NCBI GenBank assembly: GCA_023392285.1
Contig: JAEVZK010000101.1
Location: forward strand, 1-57,993
Source of the DNA: Armatimonadota bacterium
GTDB lineage: Bacteria; Armatimonadota; Fimbriimonadia; Fimbriimonadales; Fimbriimonadaceae
Length of the DNA stretch: 57,993 nt
Direction of reading: 5' to 3'
Under the pieces are notes generated by a model, which had not been told where the DNA came from, did not search any database, and worked only from the letters and a program-made list of their open reading frames with translations. How positions within the stretch are numbered: the stretch's first letter is position 1; each line of letters opens with the position of its first letter. Positions 25,082 to 33,736 of this stretch are shown here, in pieces. Position numbers and translations under genes: made by a program.

Positions 25082-26243
25082 TCTCTACCTCCTCCGCGGT
25101 CTGGGGTGCGATCACCGCTTGACAGATTCCCAAAGCCATCCAAAGTGCGATAAGACTCGATCCCCCGGAGCTTACAAATGGAATGGGAATACCAATCGCC
25201 GGAAGGAGGCCATTGGACATCATGACGTTGACGCTTGCCTGAATACCGATCCATGCGGCGCATCCACTCAAGAACAAAGATCCAAACTTCGTCGGCGCTT
25301 TTGCCGCAAGAGCAAGCATGCGTACCGATAAAAGGCAAAGGACGCCAAGCGTGAGGATCATTCCGGCAAAACCAAACTCTTCACCAATTGTCGAGCCGAT
25401 GAAGTCCGTCGTAGCTGCTGGCTGAACGTGTTTGGCGCGGCCACTGCCGGGTCCCGTCCCGAAAAAGCCGCCGCTCGCCATCGCGACTTCGGACTGAACA
25501 GTCTGGTAGCCGGTATCATCCATCGTCCCCGCTTCCCACCGCTTCGCGTGGTTAGTAATCCGCTCCAGGCGATAAGGCTCCTGCTTGATCATGCCGATCA
25601 CGCCAAGTGCCGCAATTGCCGTCGCCAACACGATCGACTTCTTCGAAACGCCTCCCAAAATCATCATGCAGAAGGCGGTGAACGCGACCACTGCGCCGGT
25701 GCCCATGTCCGGCTCCTTCTCGATCAGAATCACTGCAGCCAGCACCACAATCATAGGGCCGAAGCGAGCCAGCTTGGGCAACAGAACTCGATCTGCCCAC
25801 TCGGTCCAATCGCGATATTTGATTCGGGCGGGCCACTCTTTGCGATCCGCAAACTGGCCAGCTAGGTAGAGCACGGTCGTGACCTTTACAAACTCGGCGG
25901 GTTGCAAGATGAGTGGCCCCAGCTTGATCCAGCGATGCGCACCATTCATCGCAACTCCGATCACAGGTGCCATGCACAAGAGCAGCCCCACAAAACTCGC
26001 CCACCAGAGAATCCTTGAAATAGTTTTCCAGCGATCCGGCTTGATGCCAGCGCAGAACACGGAAGCCAACACCGCGATCGGCGTAAAAATGAGTTGCATC
26101 GTGAACTCGCGCGGAATTGGCCCCTTGCCAGTCGCGATCGAACGCGCATAACCTGCGTCGAAGACGAAAAGCAGCCCCAGCAGCGTGGCCGTCAAGGCTA
26201 GCCAAAACAAAGCTGGATCGTAAAGACGTAACGTGCGTTTCAT
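25026..26243 (-). CDS. ftsW: SEDS glycosyltransferase / division protein FtsW
   Basis: About 405 residues with ten hydrophobic helices. SEDS motifs are NGAHRWIKLGPLILQPAEFV, EKEPDMGTGAV and the C-terminal GIPIPFVSSGGSSLIALWMA. It polymerises lipid II glycan strands at the septum. FtsW is preferred over RodA because of its position between murD and murG. The ATG at 26243 overlaps the murD stop as ATGA; an in-frame ATG 12 bases upstream is an alternative. The C-terminal tail is read through the first 56 bases of murG. Confidence 0.93.
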   Translation of the reverse strand: MKRTLRLYDPALFWLALTATLLGLLFVFDAGYARSIATGKGPIPREFTMQLIFTPIAVLASVFCAGIKPDRWKTISRILWWASFVGLLLCMAPVIGVAMNGAHRWIKLGPLILQPAEFVKVTTVLYLAGQFADRKEWPARIKYRDWTEWADRVLLPKLARFGPMIVVLAAVILIEKEPDMGTGAVVAFTAFCMMILGGVSKKSIVLATAIAALGVIGMIKQEPYRLERITNHAKRWEAGTMDDTGYQTVQSEVAMASGGFFGTGPGSGRAKHVQPAATTDFIGSTIGEEFGFAGMILTLGVLCLLSVRMLALAAKAPTKFGSLFLSGCAAWIGIQASVNVMMSNGLLPAIGIPIPFVSSGGSSLIALWMALGICQAVIAPQTAEEVEIAPNRHRRWHRRSRLSRA

Positions 26244-27880
26244 GTGTTGAGCCATTCCCTGGCAATCGATTTGAAGACGTTCCCGCGGTCACGAAAGTCG
26301 TGAAATTGATCGGTGCTTGCGCATCCTGGAGCAAGCATGATCACTTCACCGGGCCTTGCCTTTTCCGTGGCAGCCTGAAAAGCTTCTTGCAGAGTAGTGT
26401 ACGTCGGAAAACCCCCGCCCAGCGCATCGTTTAACAATTCTTTTGCTTCGCCGAACAAATAAGCTTTGTGCATACCATTAGCCAGGTAGTGCTTTACTGG
26501 CAACCACGGTAGATCCTTATCCTTTCCCCCAATAATTAGGTGGTTGGGCCCCTTGATCGACTGTGCACTCTTGACCACCGCGTCGGGGTTGGTACACATC
26601 GAGTTGTTGATCACCTTGATGCCATTTTTTTCGCCGAGCAGCTCCATCCGATGCTCGATTCCGGGAAAAGCCTTCAAGGCGGTCACAATCGGCTCAGGGA
26701 GAGCGGAAAACTCCTCAGGCTGCGGAATGCGTATCGAATACACATTTCGCTTAGCGTTGCGCTTTTCGAGCATCGCAGCCTGAGCCTCCAGCAAGAGGTT
26801 TCTTGCATGAATGTCAGCCTCCGGCGAGAATGAGGAGCCATCGGACACCCGATCGGCCATCCAACGCAGCATGGCGTAGCCTAGCAGTCCCGCCATGGCC
26901 GCATTAGAATAGTTATGCACCCCGATCACCCGCATCTCATCGGTGCGGATTGACTTGTCCAAGATTCGGATTTCTTCTTCCATGACCTGAGCATCCGTAC
27001 CCTGCGATCCGAAGGTGAGCACCGTGGCATGGGCGTCCCGCCCATGAGTGTCTTGGCCGTCTCGGCCATGACCGCCTCGCCGCCCCCGATATGCCGAATC
27101 CACCTCAGATCCAGGGGCTCGCACGTTGGGGTCAAACGCTCGAACAACGGCAAAATCCCCTGATGTTTGGGCCGAGAAGATACGATGCTTCGTCGCCGCA
27201 TAATCTTCGAAATTCTGGTACCGATCCAGGTGGTCGGGCCAAATGTTCGTGATTCCTGCGACCGCAGGCCTGAAATCCTCTACCCATTCGAGTTGGAACG
27301 AGCTCACCTCCACCACAAGTACTTGACCAGGCTTCCAATGCAGAGCCGCCTCGGTCATTGGAACCTCCGGCAAACCCGTCCCAAAGATATTTCCGCAGAG
27401 CACGGCGTCGATGCCGCACTCGCGAAGCGCCAGGTAGGTCATCACCGTGGTCGTGCTCTTGCCATTCGTTCCCGTGATGGCAATGATGGGGGCCGCCATC
27501 GGTGGCCCACTTCCATGCTCCTCTAGCCCTGCTCGTCGCATTCTGAGGAGTTGAAAGGCGAATTCGATTTCACTCCAAATGCGAATACCTGACGCTTTGG
27601 CACTCCGCAGAACAGGTGAGCGCATGTCGACCGCCGGATTCGTTACCAGAACATCCATCACTTCTGGGTCGAATTCTCCACCCCAGCCAAGCCTCAACTC
27701 GATTCCAAGCTCCCTTGCAGCTTCGAGCACGTCTTGCTTCACCATCTGCTCCGGTAAAGCGGTGTCATAGACAGTCGGCGTGGCTCCAACGCTGAGGCAA
27801 GCACGAGCAATCGCAAGGCCGGAACGGCCGAGCCCATAAATCGCTACCCGAGAACCCTGAAGGTTAATGGACGGCGCCAA
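26240..27880 (-). CDS. murD: UDP-MurNAc-L-alanine--D-glutamate ligase
   Basis: 546 residues, longer than the usual ~450. VAIYGLGRSGLAIARACLS opens the N-terminal domain; the P-loop is AITGTNGKSTTTVM, followed by EVSSFQLEW and NIWPDHLDRYQNFEDYAATK; the C-terminal domain has NNSMCTNPDAVVKS and GGKDKDLPW. It adds D-Glu to UDP-MurNAc-L-Ala. Part of the extra length is a Gly/Arg/His-rich insert at residues ~268-285 encoded by a palindromic repeat (27026-27079); another stretch precedes the P-loop. It overlaps mraY by 17 bases and ftsW by 4. Confidence 0.94.
   Translation of the reverse strand: MAPSINLQGSRVAIYGLGRSGLAIARACLSVGATPTVYDTALPEQMVKQDVLEAARELGIELRLGWGGEFDPEVMDVLVTNPAVDMRSPVLRSAKASGIRIWSEIEFAFQLLRMRRAGLEEHGSGPPMAAPIIAITGTNGKSTTTVMTYLALRECGIDAVLCGNIFGTGLPEVPMTEAALHWKPGQVLVVEVSSFQLEWVEDFRPAVAGITNIWPDHLDRYQNFEDYAATKHRIFSAQTSGDFAVVRAFDPNVRAPGSEVDSAYRGRRGGHGRDGQDTHGRDAHATVLTFGSQGTDAQVMEEEIRILDKSIRTDEMRVIGVHNYSNAAMAGLLGYAMLRWMADRVSDGSSFSPEADIHARNLLLEAQAAMLEKRNAKRNVYSIRIPQPEEFSALPEPIVTALKAFPGIEHRMELLGEKNGIKVINNSMCTNPDAVVKSAQSIKGPNHLIIGGKDKDLPWLPVKHYLANGMHKAYLFGEAKELLNDALGGGFPTYTTLQEAFQAATEKARPGEVIMLAPGCASTDQFHDFRDRGNVFKSIAREWLNT
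27026..27079. repeat. REP-like double palindrome inside murD
   Basis: CATGGGCG-TCC-CGCCCATG (27028-27046) is a perfect 8-bp inverted repeat. It is followed by TGGCCG-TCT-CGGCCA (27054-27068), a 6-bp one. Read in murD it encodes a GHGRDGQDTHGRDAHAT-type peptide, which I recall as the translation of a dispersed palindromic repeat in several phyla, Armatimonadota included. It keeps the murD frame open and sits in a surface-loop position. Confidence 0.65.
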
Positions 27881-28928
27881 AACTCACCGCAATGGAAGTC
27901 GATACGAAGGTGACAATGCTTATAGCCAGCAAACTTAGGAGAAGCTGAACTAGGGCATAAAAGCCAACAATTCTCGTCTCCTTCCACCCAATCTTCTCAA
28001 ACGCGTGATGGATCGGGGTGTAAAGGAAGATTTTCTTCTTGAACAGCTTTACTGAAGCTATTTGAAGTGGAACTGGCACCAGAGACACGATCATGACAAC
28101 ACTCCAAATAAGCAAGGCAAAGGCGATAATCCAGGGGGATTGCACGGCGTCATGGAACCGAATCTCTTCCGCGCCAAGCCAGTGAAGATCGGCTGCTTGA
28201 CCCACCGCCTGGACCCCTAGGAAACCGAGCAGCGCACCAATACCAAGCGAACCAACATCCCCCATGAAGAGCTTTGCCGGCGGCGCGTTATAAAACAGGA
28301 ACGGAAGCACCGCTCCGATCAGTGCCGCCGACCAAAGCCCAATGGAAACTCCAAGCCCGCCCGCAGCGGCAACGCCCAACAAGCCAACCGACATCGTCAG
28401 CAGGAGTGTGCCTGCCAAGCCGTCTAATCCGTCGCTGAAATTGTAAGCGTTCGCAAAGAAGAGAATCGAGAAAACCGTTACAATCCATATGAGGGCGCTG
28501 GCCTGACCATACGAAGGCAGTAACGCAACGACTGAAAAGACGAGCTCAAGAACGATCTTTTGCTTCCACCCCAAGCCTCGTTTATCCTTCCAGATTCGAG
28601 GAACGACGAAATCATCCACAAATCCGATGAGAGCAAAGCTGGCCGCAAGGAGAAAACCTGAAAGCAAGGGATAGGAGGGGATGCGGGAGCCGGGATCACC
28701 ATAGTGCAACAAGGCAATTCCAAATCCCCCGACAAGCAGTCCAAAGATGATGATAATCCCGCCCATGGTGGGAGTCCCCTGCTTCACCTGATGCCCTTCC
28801 GGCGCATATTGGCTGACGGTTTGTCTGGACTTCAGTGCAAGCAGGGCCTTATAAATTGGATAGGAAGCCAGACCCGCTGCGAGAAAAGAAATCCAGAAGA
28901 TTTGTAGAAGGCCGGGTGCGAACGTCAT
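27864..28928 (-). CDS. mraY: Phospho-N-acetylmuramoyl-pentapeptide transferase
   Basis: 354 residues with ten membrane helices. Family signatures are present: KQGTPTMGGIIIIFGLL, the DDF motif in LIGFVDDFVVPR, NAYNFSDGLDGLAG, KLFMGDVGSLGIGALLGF and the C-terminal HHAFEKIGWKE. It transfers phospho-MurNAc-pentapeptide to undecaprenyl phosphate to form lipid I. The ATG overlaps the murF stop as ATGA. FSDGLDGLAG replaces the more usual NLTDGLDGLA, a mild deviation. Confidence 0.96.
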   Translation of the reverse strand: MTFAPGLLQIFWISFLAAGLASYPIYKALLALKSRQTVSQYAPEGHQVKQGTPTMGGIIIIFGLLVGGFGIALLHYGDPGSRIPSYPLLSGFLLAASFALIGFVDDFVVPRIWKDKRGLGWKQKIVLELVFSVVALLPSYGQASALIWIVTVFSILFFANAYNFSDGLDGLAGTLLLTMSVGLLGVAAAGGLGVSIGLWSAALIGAVLPFLFYNAPPAKLFMGDVGSLGIGALLGFLGVQAVGQAADLHWLGAEEIRFHDAVQSPWIIAFALLIWSVVMIVSLVPVPLQIASVKLFKKKIFLYTPIHHAFEKIGWKETRIVGFYALVQLLLSLLAISIVTFVSTSIAVSFGAVH

Positions 28929-30325
28929 GGAAGTTCAACCTCCAACGCTTTCTCCAGCTCCAAGCTCCGACTTCCCTTTACCAAGACCGCGTCTCCATCC
29001 TCCACTCTCTCCAAAAACTGACGGACCTCGTCTATCGATCCCGCCTGATGCACCACCATTCCGCGATTTTTTGCCTCTTGGTAAGTGAGCGCGGTCAATT
29101 CGCCATACAGTTCAATCTCGTCGATTCCGCTCTCGGCTAGGTTCCGCCCAAGCTCCCGATGGGCCTCTTCGGAATACCCTCCCAACTCTTTCATCTCGCC
29201 GATTACCGCAAAGCGCTTGCCGCGGCACGGCAGTTCAGCGAAGGTCTCGATTGCCGCCCTCATTGAAGGAGGTGAGGCGTTGTACGTGTCCAGCAGCACC
29301 TGCGCACCGTTGAACTGACAAACTTCCATCCGCATCGGCGGCAGTTCTGCGGTAGCCAAGGCAGCCGCTGCCTTGCCCACGTCGACTCCAGCCGTTGCCG
29401 CAACCGCGATCGCCGCCGCCGCACCTAGGGCGATATGGCGGCCGACCGCTGGCAAAGTCGCTTCGAATCGTTCATCTCCGAACGAACCACCGATTCGGCA
29501 AGAAGTCCAATTCAGCGCTTCATACGAGGAGAGATGGCAGTCTGCGTTTCCAGAAAAGCCGAAGGTGATGGCGGGACAATCGCACATCGAAAAGAGGGTG
29601 CCAAGATATTCATCCTCCGCCCACAGCACTGCGGTCCCGTCGGGAGGCAGAGCACGCAGGAGTTCGCCTTTCGCGCGAGCAATCCCGTCTCGATCCCCTG
29701 CCTGAAGGAGATGGGAATATCCGATGTTCGTCACCACCCCGATCGTGGGCCGCGTGAAGCGAGCCAAATGCTCAATTTGCCCGAAGCCCCGCATGGCCAT
29801 TTCGACGACGACTGCCCTGGTCTTTTCCTCTAGCTCCGCCCAGAGCAGCGGTGACGTGTATTCGGTGTTGCGGTTGCCCTGAGTCTTCAAAATCTGGCCA
29901 AGGGGCGAAAGGGCGGCCGCGACGAACTCCTTCGTCGTCGTCTTCCCCGCGCTTCCCGTGATGCCGACAACCGGACCCCTGAAATCCTCCCGAAAGACGG
30001 CCGCCATTCGTGAAAGAGCAAGGACGACATCGGCCACTAAGATGTGAGGAACGTCGACATTTTGCTGAGCTAGAACGCCGACTGCTCCGGCGCTAATGGC
30101 GGCGGCCGCAAATTCGTGCCCATCGACTCGGCTTCCCTTGATGGCAATGAACAAGTCTCCGGGCAGCACCTGACGATCATCGGTGGCGAAGCCGGTGATC
30201 TCAGTTTCGGGTGGCACTCCGACCGCCGACCCACCAAGGGCTGCGGTCAATTCAGCTATGTTTATCGGTTTCACGGGTGGGAGAACAGAGAATAGACGTG
30301 GGCCACTAACCATTCGCACTGCCAA
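28925..30325 (-). CDS. murF: UDP-MurNAc-tripeptide--D-alanyl-D-alanine ligase
   Basis: 466 residues in the longest frame. VVGITGSAGKTTTKEFVAA is the P-loop, TQGNRNTEYTSPLLWA, EMAMRGFGQIEHLARFTRP and VVTNIGYSHL follow, and LLDTYNASPPSMRAAIETF is in the C-terminal domain. It joins D-Ala-D-Ala, made by the Ddl half encoded 5 kb downstream, to UDP-MurNAc-tripeptide. The start is uncertain: TTG 30325, ATG 30313 and GTG 30271 are in frame, none with a clear ribosome site; GTG 30271 best matches family N-termini. It is the first visible gene of the cluster; murE and ftsI are not upstream. Confidence 0.94.
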   Translation of the reverse strand: MAVRMVSGPRLFSVLPPVKPINIAELTAALGGSAVGVPPETEITGFATDDRQVLPGDLFIAIKGSRVDGHEFAAAAISAGAVGVLAQQNVDVPHILVADVVLALSRMAAVFREDFRGPVVGITGSAGKTTTKEFVAAALSPLGQILKTQGNRNTEYTSPLLWAELEEKTRAVVVEMAMRGFGQIEHLARFTRPTIGVVTNIGYSHLLQAGDRDGIARAKGELLRALPPDGTAVLWAEDEYLGTLFSMCDCPAITFGFSGNADCHLSSYEALNWTSCRIGGSFGDERFEATLPAVGRHIALGAAAAIAVAATAGVDVGKAAAALATAELPPMRMEVCQFNGAQVLLDTYNASPPSMRAAIETFAELPCRGKRFAVIGEMKELGGYSEEAHRELGRNLAESGIDEIELYGELTALTYQEAKNRGMVVHQAGSIDEVRQFLERVEDGDAVLVKGSRSLELEKALEVELP

Positions 30326-30398
30326 AGCGACCCTGTTTCTTCACAGTAAAAGTACCGTGAAACAAAGTGCTTTCGCATGTGAGTCAAACCTCCTTGAC

Positions 30399-30725
30399 AT
30401 GGCATCCTACGAACTCTGCCGCGACGGCTTCGTGGTTAAAGTTCTCAACGACCTGGGTTCGGAGGGAATTGAACTCTGGAGGGACGGCGAACTTATTGCT
30501 GTCCTTACCTGCGACCTCGACCAGCTATTGGTTACATCGCAAGGGCTCACTTACCAGTGCGTTGATGAGAAAGGCATTCTTTTGGCCAAGCGCAAAGATG
30601 AAGATATCGTCTTCAGCATCAAAGCGGGAGGCAGTTCGCTCCACGAATGTATCGTGCCTCTTCCCGATTTCCTGCGAGCCATCGAGGAAGCTAAGTGGCA
30701 AAATAACAACTTCCGACCGCAATAA
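30399..30725 (+). CDS. Small hypothetical protein
   Basis: 108 residues from the ATG at 30399 (MASYELCRDGFVVKVLND). I do not recognise it. It is soluble, acidic and predicted beta-rich in the first 75 residues, with no membrane segment, and ends in LHECIVPLPDFLRAIEEA and a polar tail. No ribosome site is obvious. The receiver gene follows by 21 bases but has its own TATAGT promoter-like hexamer. It is divergent from murF. Confidence 0.65.
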   Translation: MASYELCRDGFVVKVLNDLGSEGIELWRDGELIAVLTCDLDQLLVTSQGLTYQCVDEKGILLAKRKDEDIVFSIKAGGSSLHECIVPLPDFLRAIEEAKWQNNNFRPQ

Positions 30726-30732
30726 AACACGT

Positions 30733-30738
30733 GTATAG
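30733..30738 (+). promoter_or_regulatory. Putative leaderless -10 (TATAGT)
   Basis: TATAGT ends 8 bases before the GTG at 30747. No Shine-Dalgarno sequence is present, so the GTG would be at or next to the transcript start. Confidence 0.55.
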
Positions 30739-30746
30739 TAGACATT

Positions 30747-31223
30747 GTGGATAGTGAACGGAAAGCGAATATCCTGCTCGTCGAGGACAACCCCGATGAA
30801 GAAGCCATGATCATGCGAGCGGTCCGAAAATCCGGTTTTCCTTGCCAGATCCTCGTGGCTCACACAACCTCTGAGGCCCTCGATTACCTTCATCGATCTG
30901 AGGTCACTCCGGGTGGTTCGACTGTAAAGCCCGATGTGATCGTTACCGACTTTCGCATCCATCCAGAAGGCGGCGCGGCGCTCGTGAGCGCCGTTCGAAA
31001 TGATCCCCGCACAAGTCTCATTCCCATTGTAGTTTTTTCGGGATCGGCCAGCGAGAAGGACATCGTCGATCTCTATCTTCGAGGAGCTAACAGCTTCCTC
31101 GAAAAACCGCTCGACTTCGACTCGTTTTGCGGAACCATTGAGCGCATGGCAAGTTATTGGGGCGGTTTAAATCTCACTCCGAAATCATTTCCCGCCGCAA
31201 CCTCATACACGGCTCTCCTTTAG
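30747..31223 (+). CDS. Single-domain response regulator (Rcp1/CheY-like)
   Basis: 158 residues: one receiver domain with LLVEDNPDEEAMIMRAV, phospho-acceptor Asp in VIVTDFRIHPEGG, Ser in VVFSGSASEKD and Lys in FLEKPLDFDSF. The long alpha1-beta2 segment and PGG insertion resemble Rcp1-type regulators that take phosphate from phytochrome-like or hybrid kinases. There is no output domain and no kinase gene beside it. The GTG start is supported by an exactly spaced TATAGT. A degenerate receiver gene follows 87 bases downstream. Confidence 0.9.
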   Translation: MDSERKANILLVEDNPDEEAMIMRAVRKSGFPCQILVAHTTSEALDYLHRSEVTPGGSTVKPDVIVTDFRIHPEGGAALVSAVRNDPRTSLIPIVVFSGSASEKDIVDLYLRGANSFLEKPLDFDSFCGTIERMASYWGGLNLTPKSFPAATSYTALL

Positions 31224-31310
31224 CAGCAGCACTCCGCAATCTTGCGGAATCTTGATGCATTCGAGCTAAGTCCAATTCCATCCGCCGCTCCGTTAGCGGA
31301 CAATTGACGG

Positions 31311-31727
31311 GTGGGTCAAAAACATCAAGTGATAGTGATGGATGGCACCGCGGATGCATTGGACGCCATCCGCCGAGCCTTCGATCGCTGTTGCCCGGAT
31401 GTCACCGTTCTATGCCACGAATACAATAGCCTCGAAACCCCCACAATCAACGCTCAAACGAAGTTGATCCTCATCGGGCACAACCTTCCCGAAGAAGAAG
31501 TGCTCTCGATTGTGAAGCGGTTCCGCAGTGTCAAGGAAGCCGCCTCGGTTCCGGTGCTGATCTTGACCGACAGCGATTACAAGGAAGTAGAGGGATTCTA
31601 TCGATGCGGCGTGAACAGCGTGCTTGAAGTTCCTAAAGACGAAGAGGCGATGAATCAGCTGATGGCCCGACTGCGAAACTACTGGCTCGATCTTAACTTA
31701 TCCAGTCCTCTGAGCCGACGAAAATAG
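31311..31727 (+). CDS. Degenerate receiver-like protein lacking the phospho-acceptor
   Basis: 138 residues with the same fold pattern as its upstream neighbour and a shared C-terminal ending (YWLDLNL against YWGGLNL). The acidic pair is reduced (VIVMDGTADALDAI), the phospho-acceptor Asp position reads ILIGHNLPEEE, and the Lys loop reads VLEVPKDEEAMNQL. It therefore probably cannot be phosphorylated in the usual way. It looks like a diverged duplicate that may act as a binding partner or decoy. The GTG start lacks a clear ribosome site. It is convergent with the GH1 gene with zero spacing. Confidence 0.75.
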   Translation: MGQKHQVIVMDGTADALDAIRRAFDRCCPDVTVLCHEYNSLETPTINAQTKLILIGHNLPEEEVLSIVKRFRSVKEAASVPVLILTDSDYKEVEGFYRCGVNSVLEVPKDEEAMNQLMARLRNYWLDLNLSSPLSRRK

Positions 31728-32936
31728 CTACCAGCGCACCATTTGAAGGGATGTGCTCTCCCCGGGCAATTGACCTCTCCAAGATGCAATGAGCTCCTTA
31801 TAAGCTTCCCCAACCGGCCGGATTTTTCGGTCCAAGTCGTAAAGGCCCAATGAGTTGACGTTTCCGTTGTTCTCGCGCAGAGCAGTGTCCCAGTCGACTT
31901 GATCCGTGAGTGAATACCACGTGAAGCCGCTCATCGGCACTCCATCGAGACGTAGGCGTTGGAGATTCAGCCACTCTTTCTTGAGCCAGTTCACCGAATC
32001 AGGCTCAGCTATGTTGGTTTCTGTGTGCATCACCGGGAGGTGATAGCGATCGTAATACTGCTTGGTGATCACGTAATAGCCAAAAATCTCACCCGACGGT
32101 TGCGTCGAATCATCCTCGCAGACCAAGTGCTCGTTCGTGATGTAGTAGTCGTTCCCCATGATGCAGTTAGCCTTGATGTGATTGTGTTGGACGAACCAAT
32201 CGTATTCCTCTCGGGTCATCCCGTTGTCCATGAGATAGGTGTACATACTCGCGGTGATCGGATAGGAGTACGTTAAGTCAAGAGCAAGAAAGCGCTGCTC
32301 ATTGAGGTTGTAGCAAATCTCCAGGCGAGAAGGCTTATCCGCGTGAAAGTATTCCGATGACTCACTCTGGACAAAGGTGACATCATCTCTTCTTGCCATA
32401 ATGGCGTCCATCGCAAGCTCATTCGCACGGCAAAGATGCTTGAGCGCGGTCACGAATCCTCGATCCGTTGTCAACCGCTCGTTCCACCAGCCATACAGGC
32501 CCGAAAATCGTGCGGCTACGTAAATCTCGTTGACTGGAGTGAAATATTGAACCCACGGATACCGCTCGGCAAAGGCAGCCGCATAATATTGAAATCGATC
32601 GGGCAGGTCGGGGTTTTGGAAATCTCCAATCCAATCCGGCACCCCAAAATGAAGTAAGTCCGCAATCGGAAGAATGCCGAGCTGCTGGATCTGGTGCATA
32701 ACGGCGTCGGTAAATTCCCAATCGTATTTGCCATCACCGAGCCAAGTTTTGTGAAGTGGAGGTCCCCACCGCAGGGTGTCGCATCCTAATTCCGTCACCA
32801 GCTGGAGGTCTGTCTGCCAGTGCTTATAGTGTCCGCACTTTTCCATTTCATCGACGCGAAGGCGATTGCCCGATGCATCGACAACAGTGGGGTAGCTGTT
32901 CTCGATCCCAGTGGCGAACATGAAGGTGCTCTTCAT
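31728..32936 (-). CDS. Glycoside hydrolase family 1-like protein (beta-glucosidase type)
   Basis: About 402 residues from the ATG at 32936 (MKSTFMFATGIENSYPTV). The TIM barrel shows FTPVNEIYVAARF, with the acid/base Glu after Asn, and MHTETNIAE, with the likely nucleophile Glu. TDLQLVTELGCDTLRWGPPL and the closing WYSLTDQVDWDTALRENNG resemble GH1 enzymes. There is no signal peptide, so it is cytoplasmic. It overlaps the upstream SDR stop as ATGA, so the two are coupled and may act on the same sugar. The substrate is unknown. Confidence 0.85.
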   Translation of the reverse strand: MKSTFMFATGIENSYPTVVDASGNRLRVDEMEKCGHYKHWQTDLQLVTELGCDTLRWGPPLHKTWLGDGKYDWEFTDAVMHQIQQLGILPIADLLHFGVPDWIGDFQNPDLPDRFQYYAAAFAERYPWVQYFTPVNEIYVAARFSGLYGWWNERLTTDRGFVTALKHLCRANELAMDAIMARRDDVTFVQSESSEYFHADKPSRLEICYNLNEQRFLALDLTYSYPITASMYTYLMDNGMTREEYDWFVQHNHIKANCIMGNDYYITNEHLVCEDDSTQPSGEIFGYYVITKQYYDRYHLPVMHTETNIAEPDSVNWLKKEWLNLQRLRLDGVPMSGFTWYSLTDQVDWDTALRENNGNVNSLGLYDLDRKIRPVGEAYKELIASWRGQLPGESTSLQMVRW

Positions 32937-33652
32937 AGGGTATCGAGGCGTCCTCCATCCACGACAAGAGTGGTCCCATGAACAAATTTGGCCTCGTCGC
33001 TGGCTAGAAAACAAATGGCGGCGGCGATGTCTTCAGGTTTGCCGATGGGTCCAGTGAGTTTTTCCGCCCCATCTTTGATGTTGGGATTGTTCCAGAGCAT
33101 CGGGGTGTCGATGGCTCCCGGAGCGACGCAGTTGATGCGCAATTCGTCCACTTTATACTCGCGAGATACCGCGCGAGTGAACGCCTCCATGCCCCCTTTG
33201 CTCGAGGCATAGGGCACCACATTGGCGGTGGTTTCATGGGCATGGACAGAGCTCACATTCACAATCGACCCGTTCTTCATATGGGGGATGCACTCCTTGC
33301 AGAAAAGGAACACTGAACGCAGGTTGACGGACAGTACGTGATCCCATTGGTCTAACGTGAGATCGACGACAGGATTGAACGTCATCATCGCGGCGTCGTT
33401 GACGAGAATGTCGATCTTGCCGAATTGGCGGACCGTCTCCGCCACCGCCCCTTCGATGTCGCCGGGAACCCCCACGTCGCAACGGATTGGAACCGCATTC
33501 TTTCCGATCGATTGCGCAGCCGCCTTGGCGCCGTCGAGGTTTCGATCGACAACGGCAACCTTGGCTCCTTCTTTGGCAAGTTGCTGGCAGGTTGCCAATC
33601 CAATCCCTGACGCGCCGCCCGTCACCAGGCACGCTTTATCTGCAAACCTCAT
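32933..33652 (-). CDS. Short-chain dehydrogenase/reductase
   Basis: About 239 residues from the ATG at 33652 (MRFADKACLVTGGASGIGLA). The Rossmann loop TGGASGIG, AVVDRNLDGAKAAA (Asp after beta2, favouring NAD), NDAAMM (family NNAG), VNVSSVHAHE and the YASSKGG catalytic Tyr/Lys pair are all present, with VDGGRLDTL at the end. A GTG 24 bases upstream is an alternative start. It is translationally coupled to the GH1 gene, which suggests oxidation or epimerisation of a sugar released by that enzyme; this is inference. Confidence 0.92.
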   Translation of the reverse strand: MRFADKACLVTGGASGIGLATCQQLAKEGAKVAVVDRNLDGAKAAAQSIGKNAVPIRCDVGVPGDIEGAVAETVRQFGKIDILVNDAAMMTFNPVVDLTLDQWDHVLSVNLRSVFLFCKECIPHMKNGSIVNVSSVHAHETTANVVPYASSKGGMEAFTRAVSREYKVDELRINCVAPGAIDTPMLWNNPNIKDGAEKLTGPIGKPEDIAAAICFLASDEAKFVHGTTLVVDGGRLDTL

Positions 33653-33736
33653 GTATGTCGGGACGATTTGCACCAAATCTGTGTTCGGGAACCAAAGCCA
33701 CTTCGGCTTGTCAAAGAGTGAGAAAGGTGCACATCT

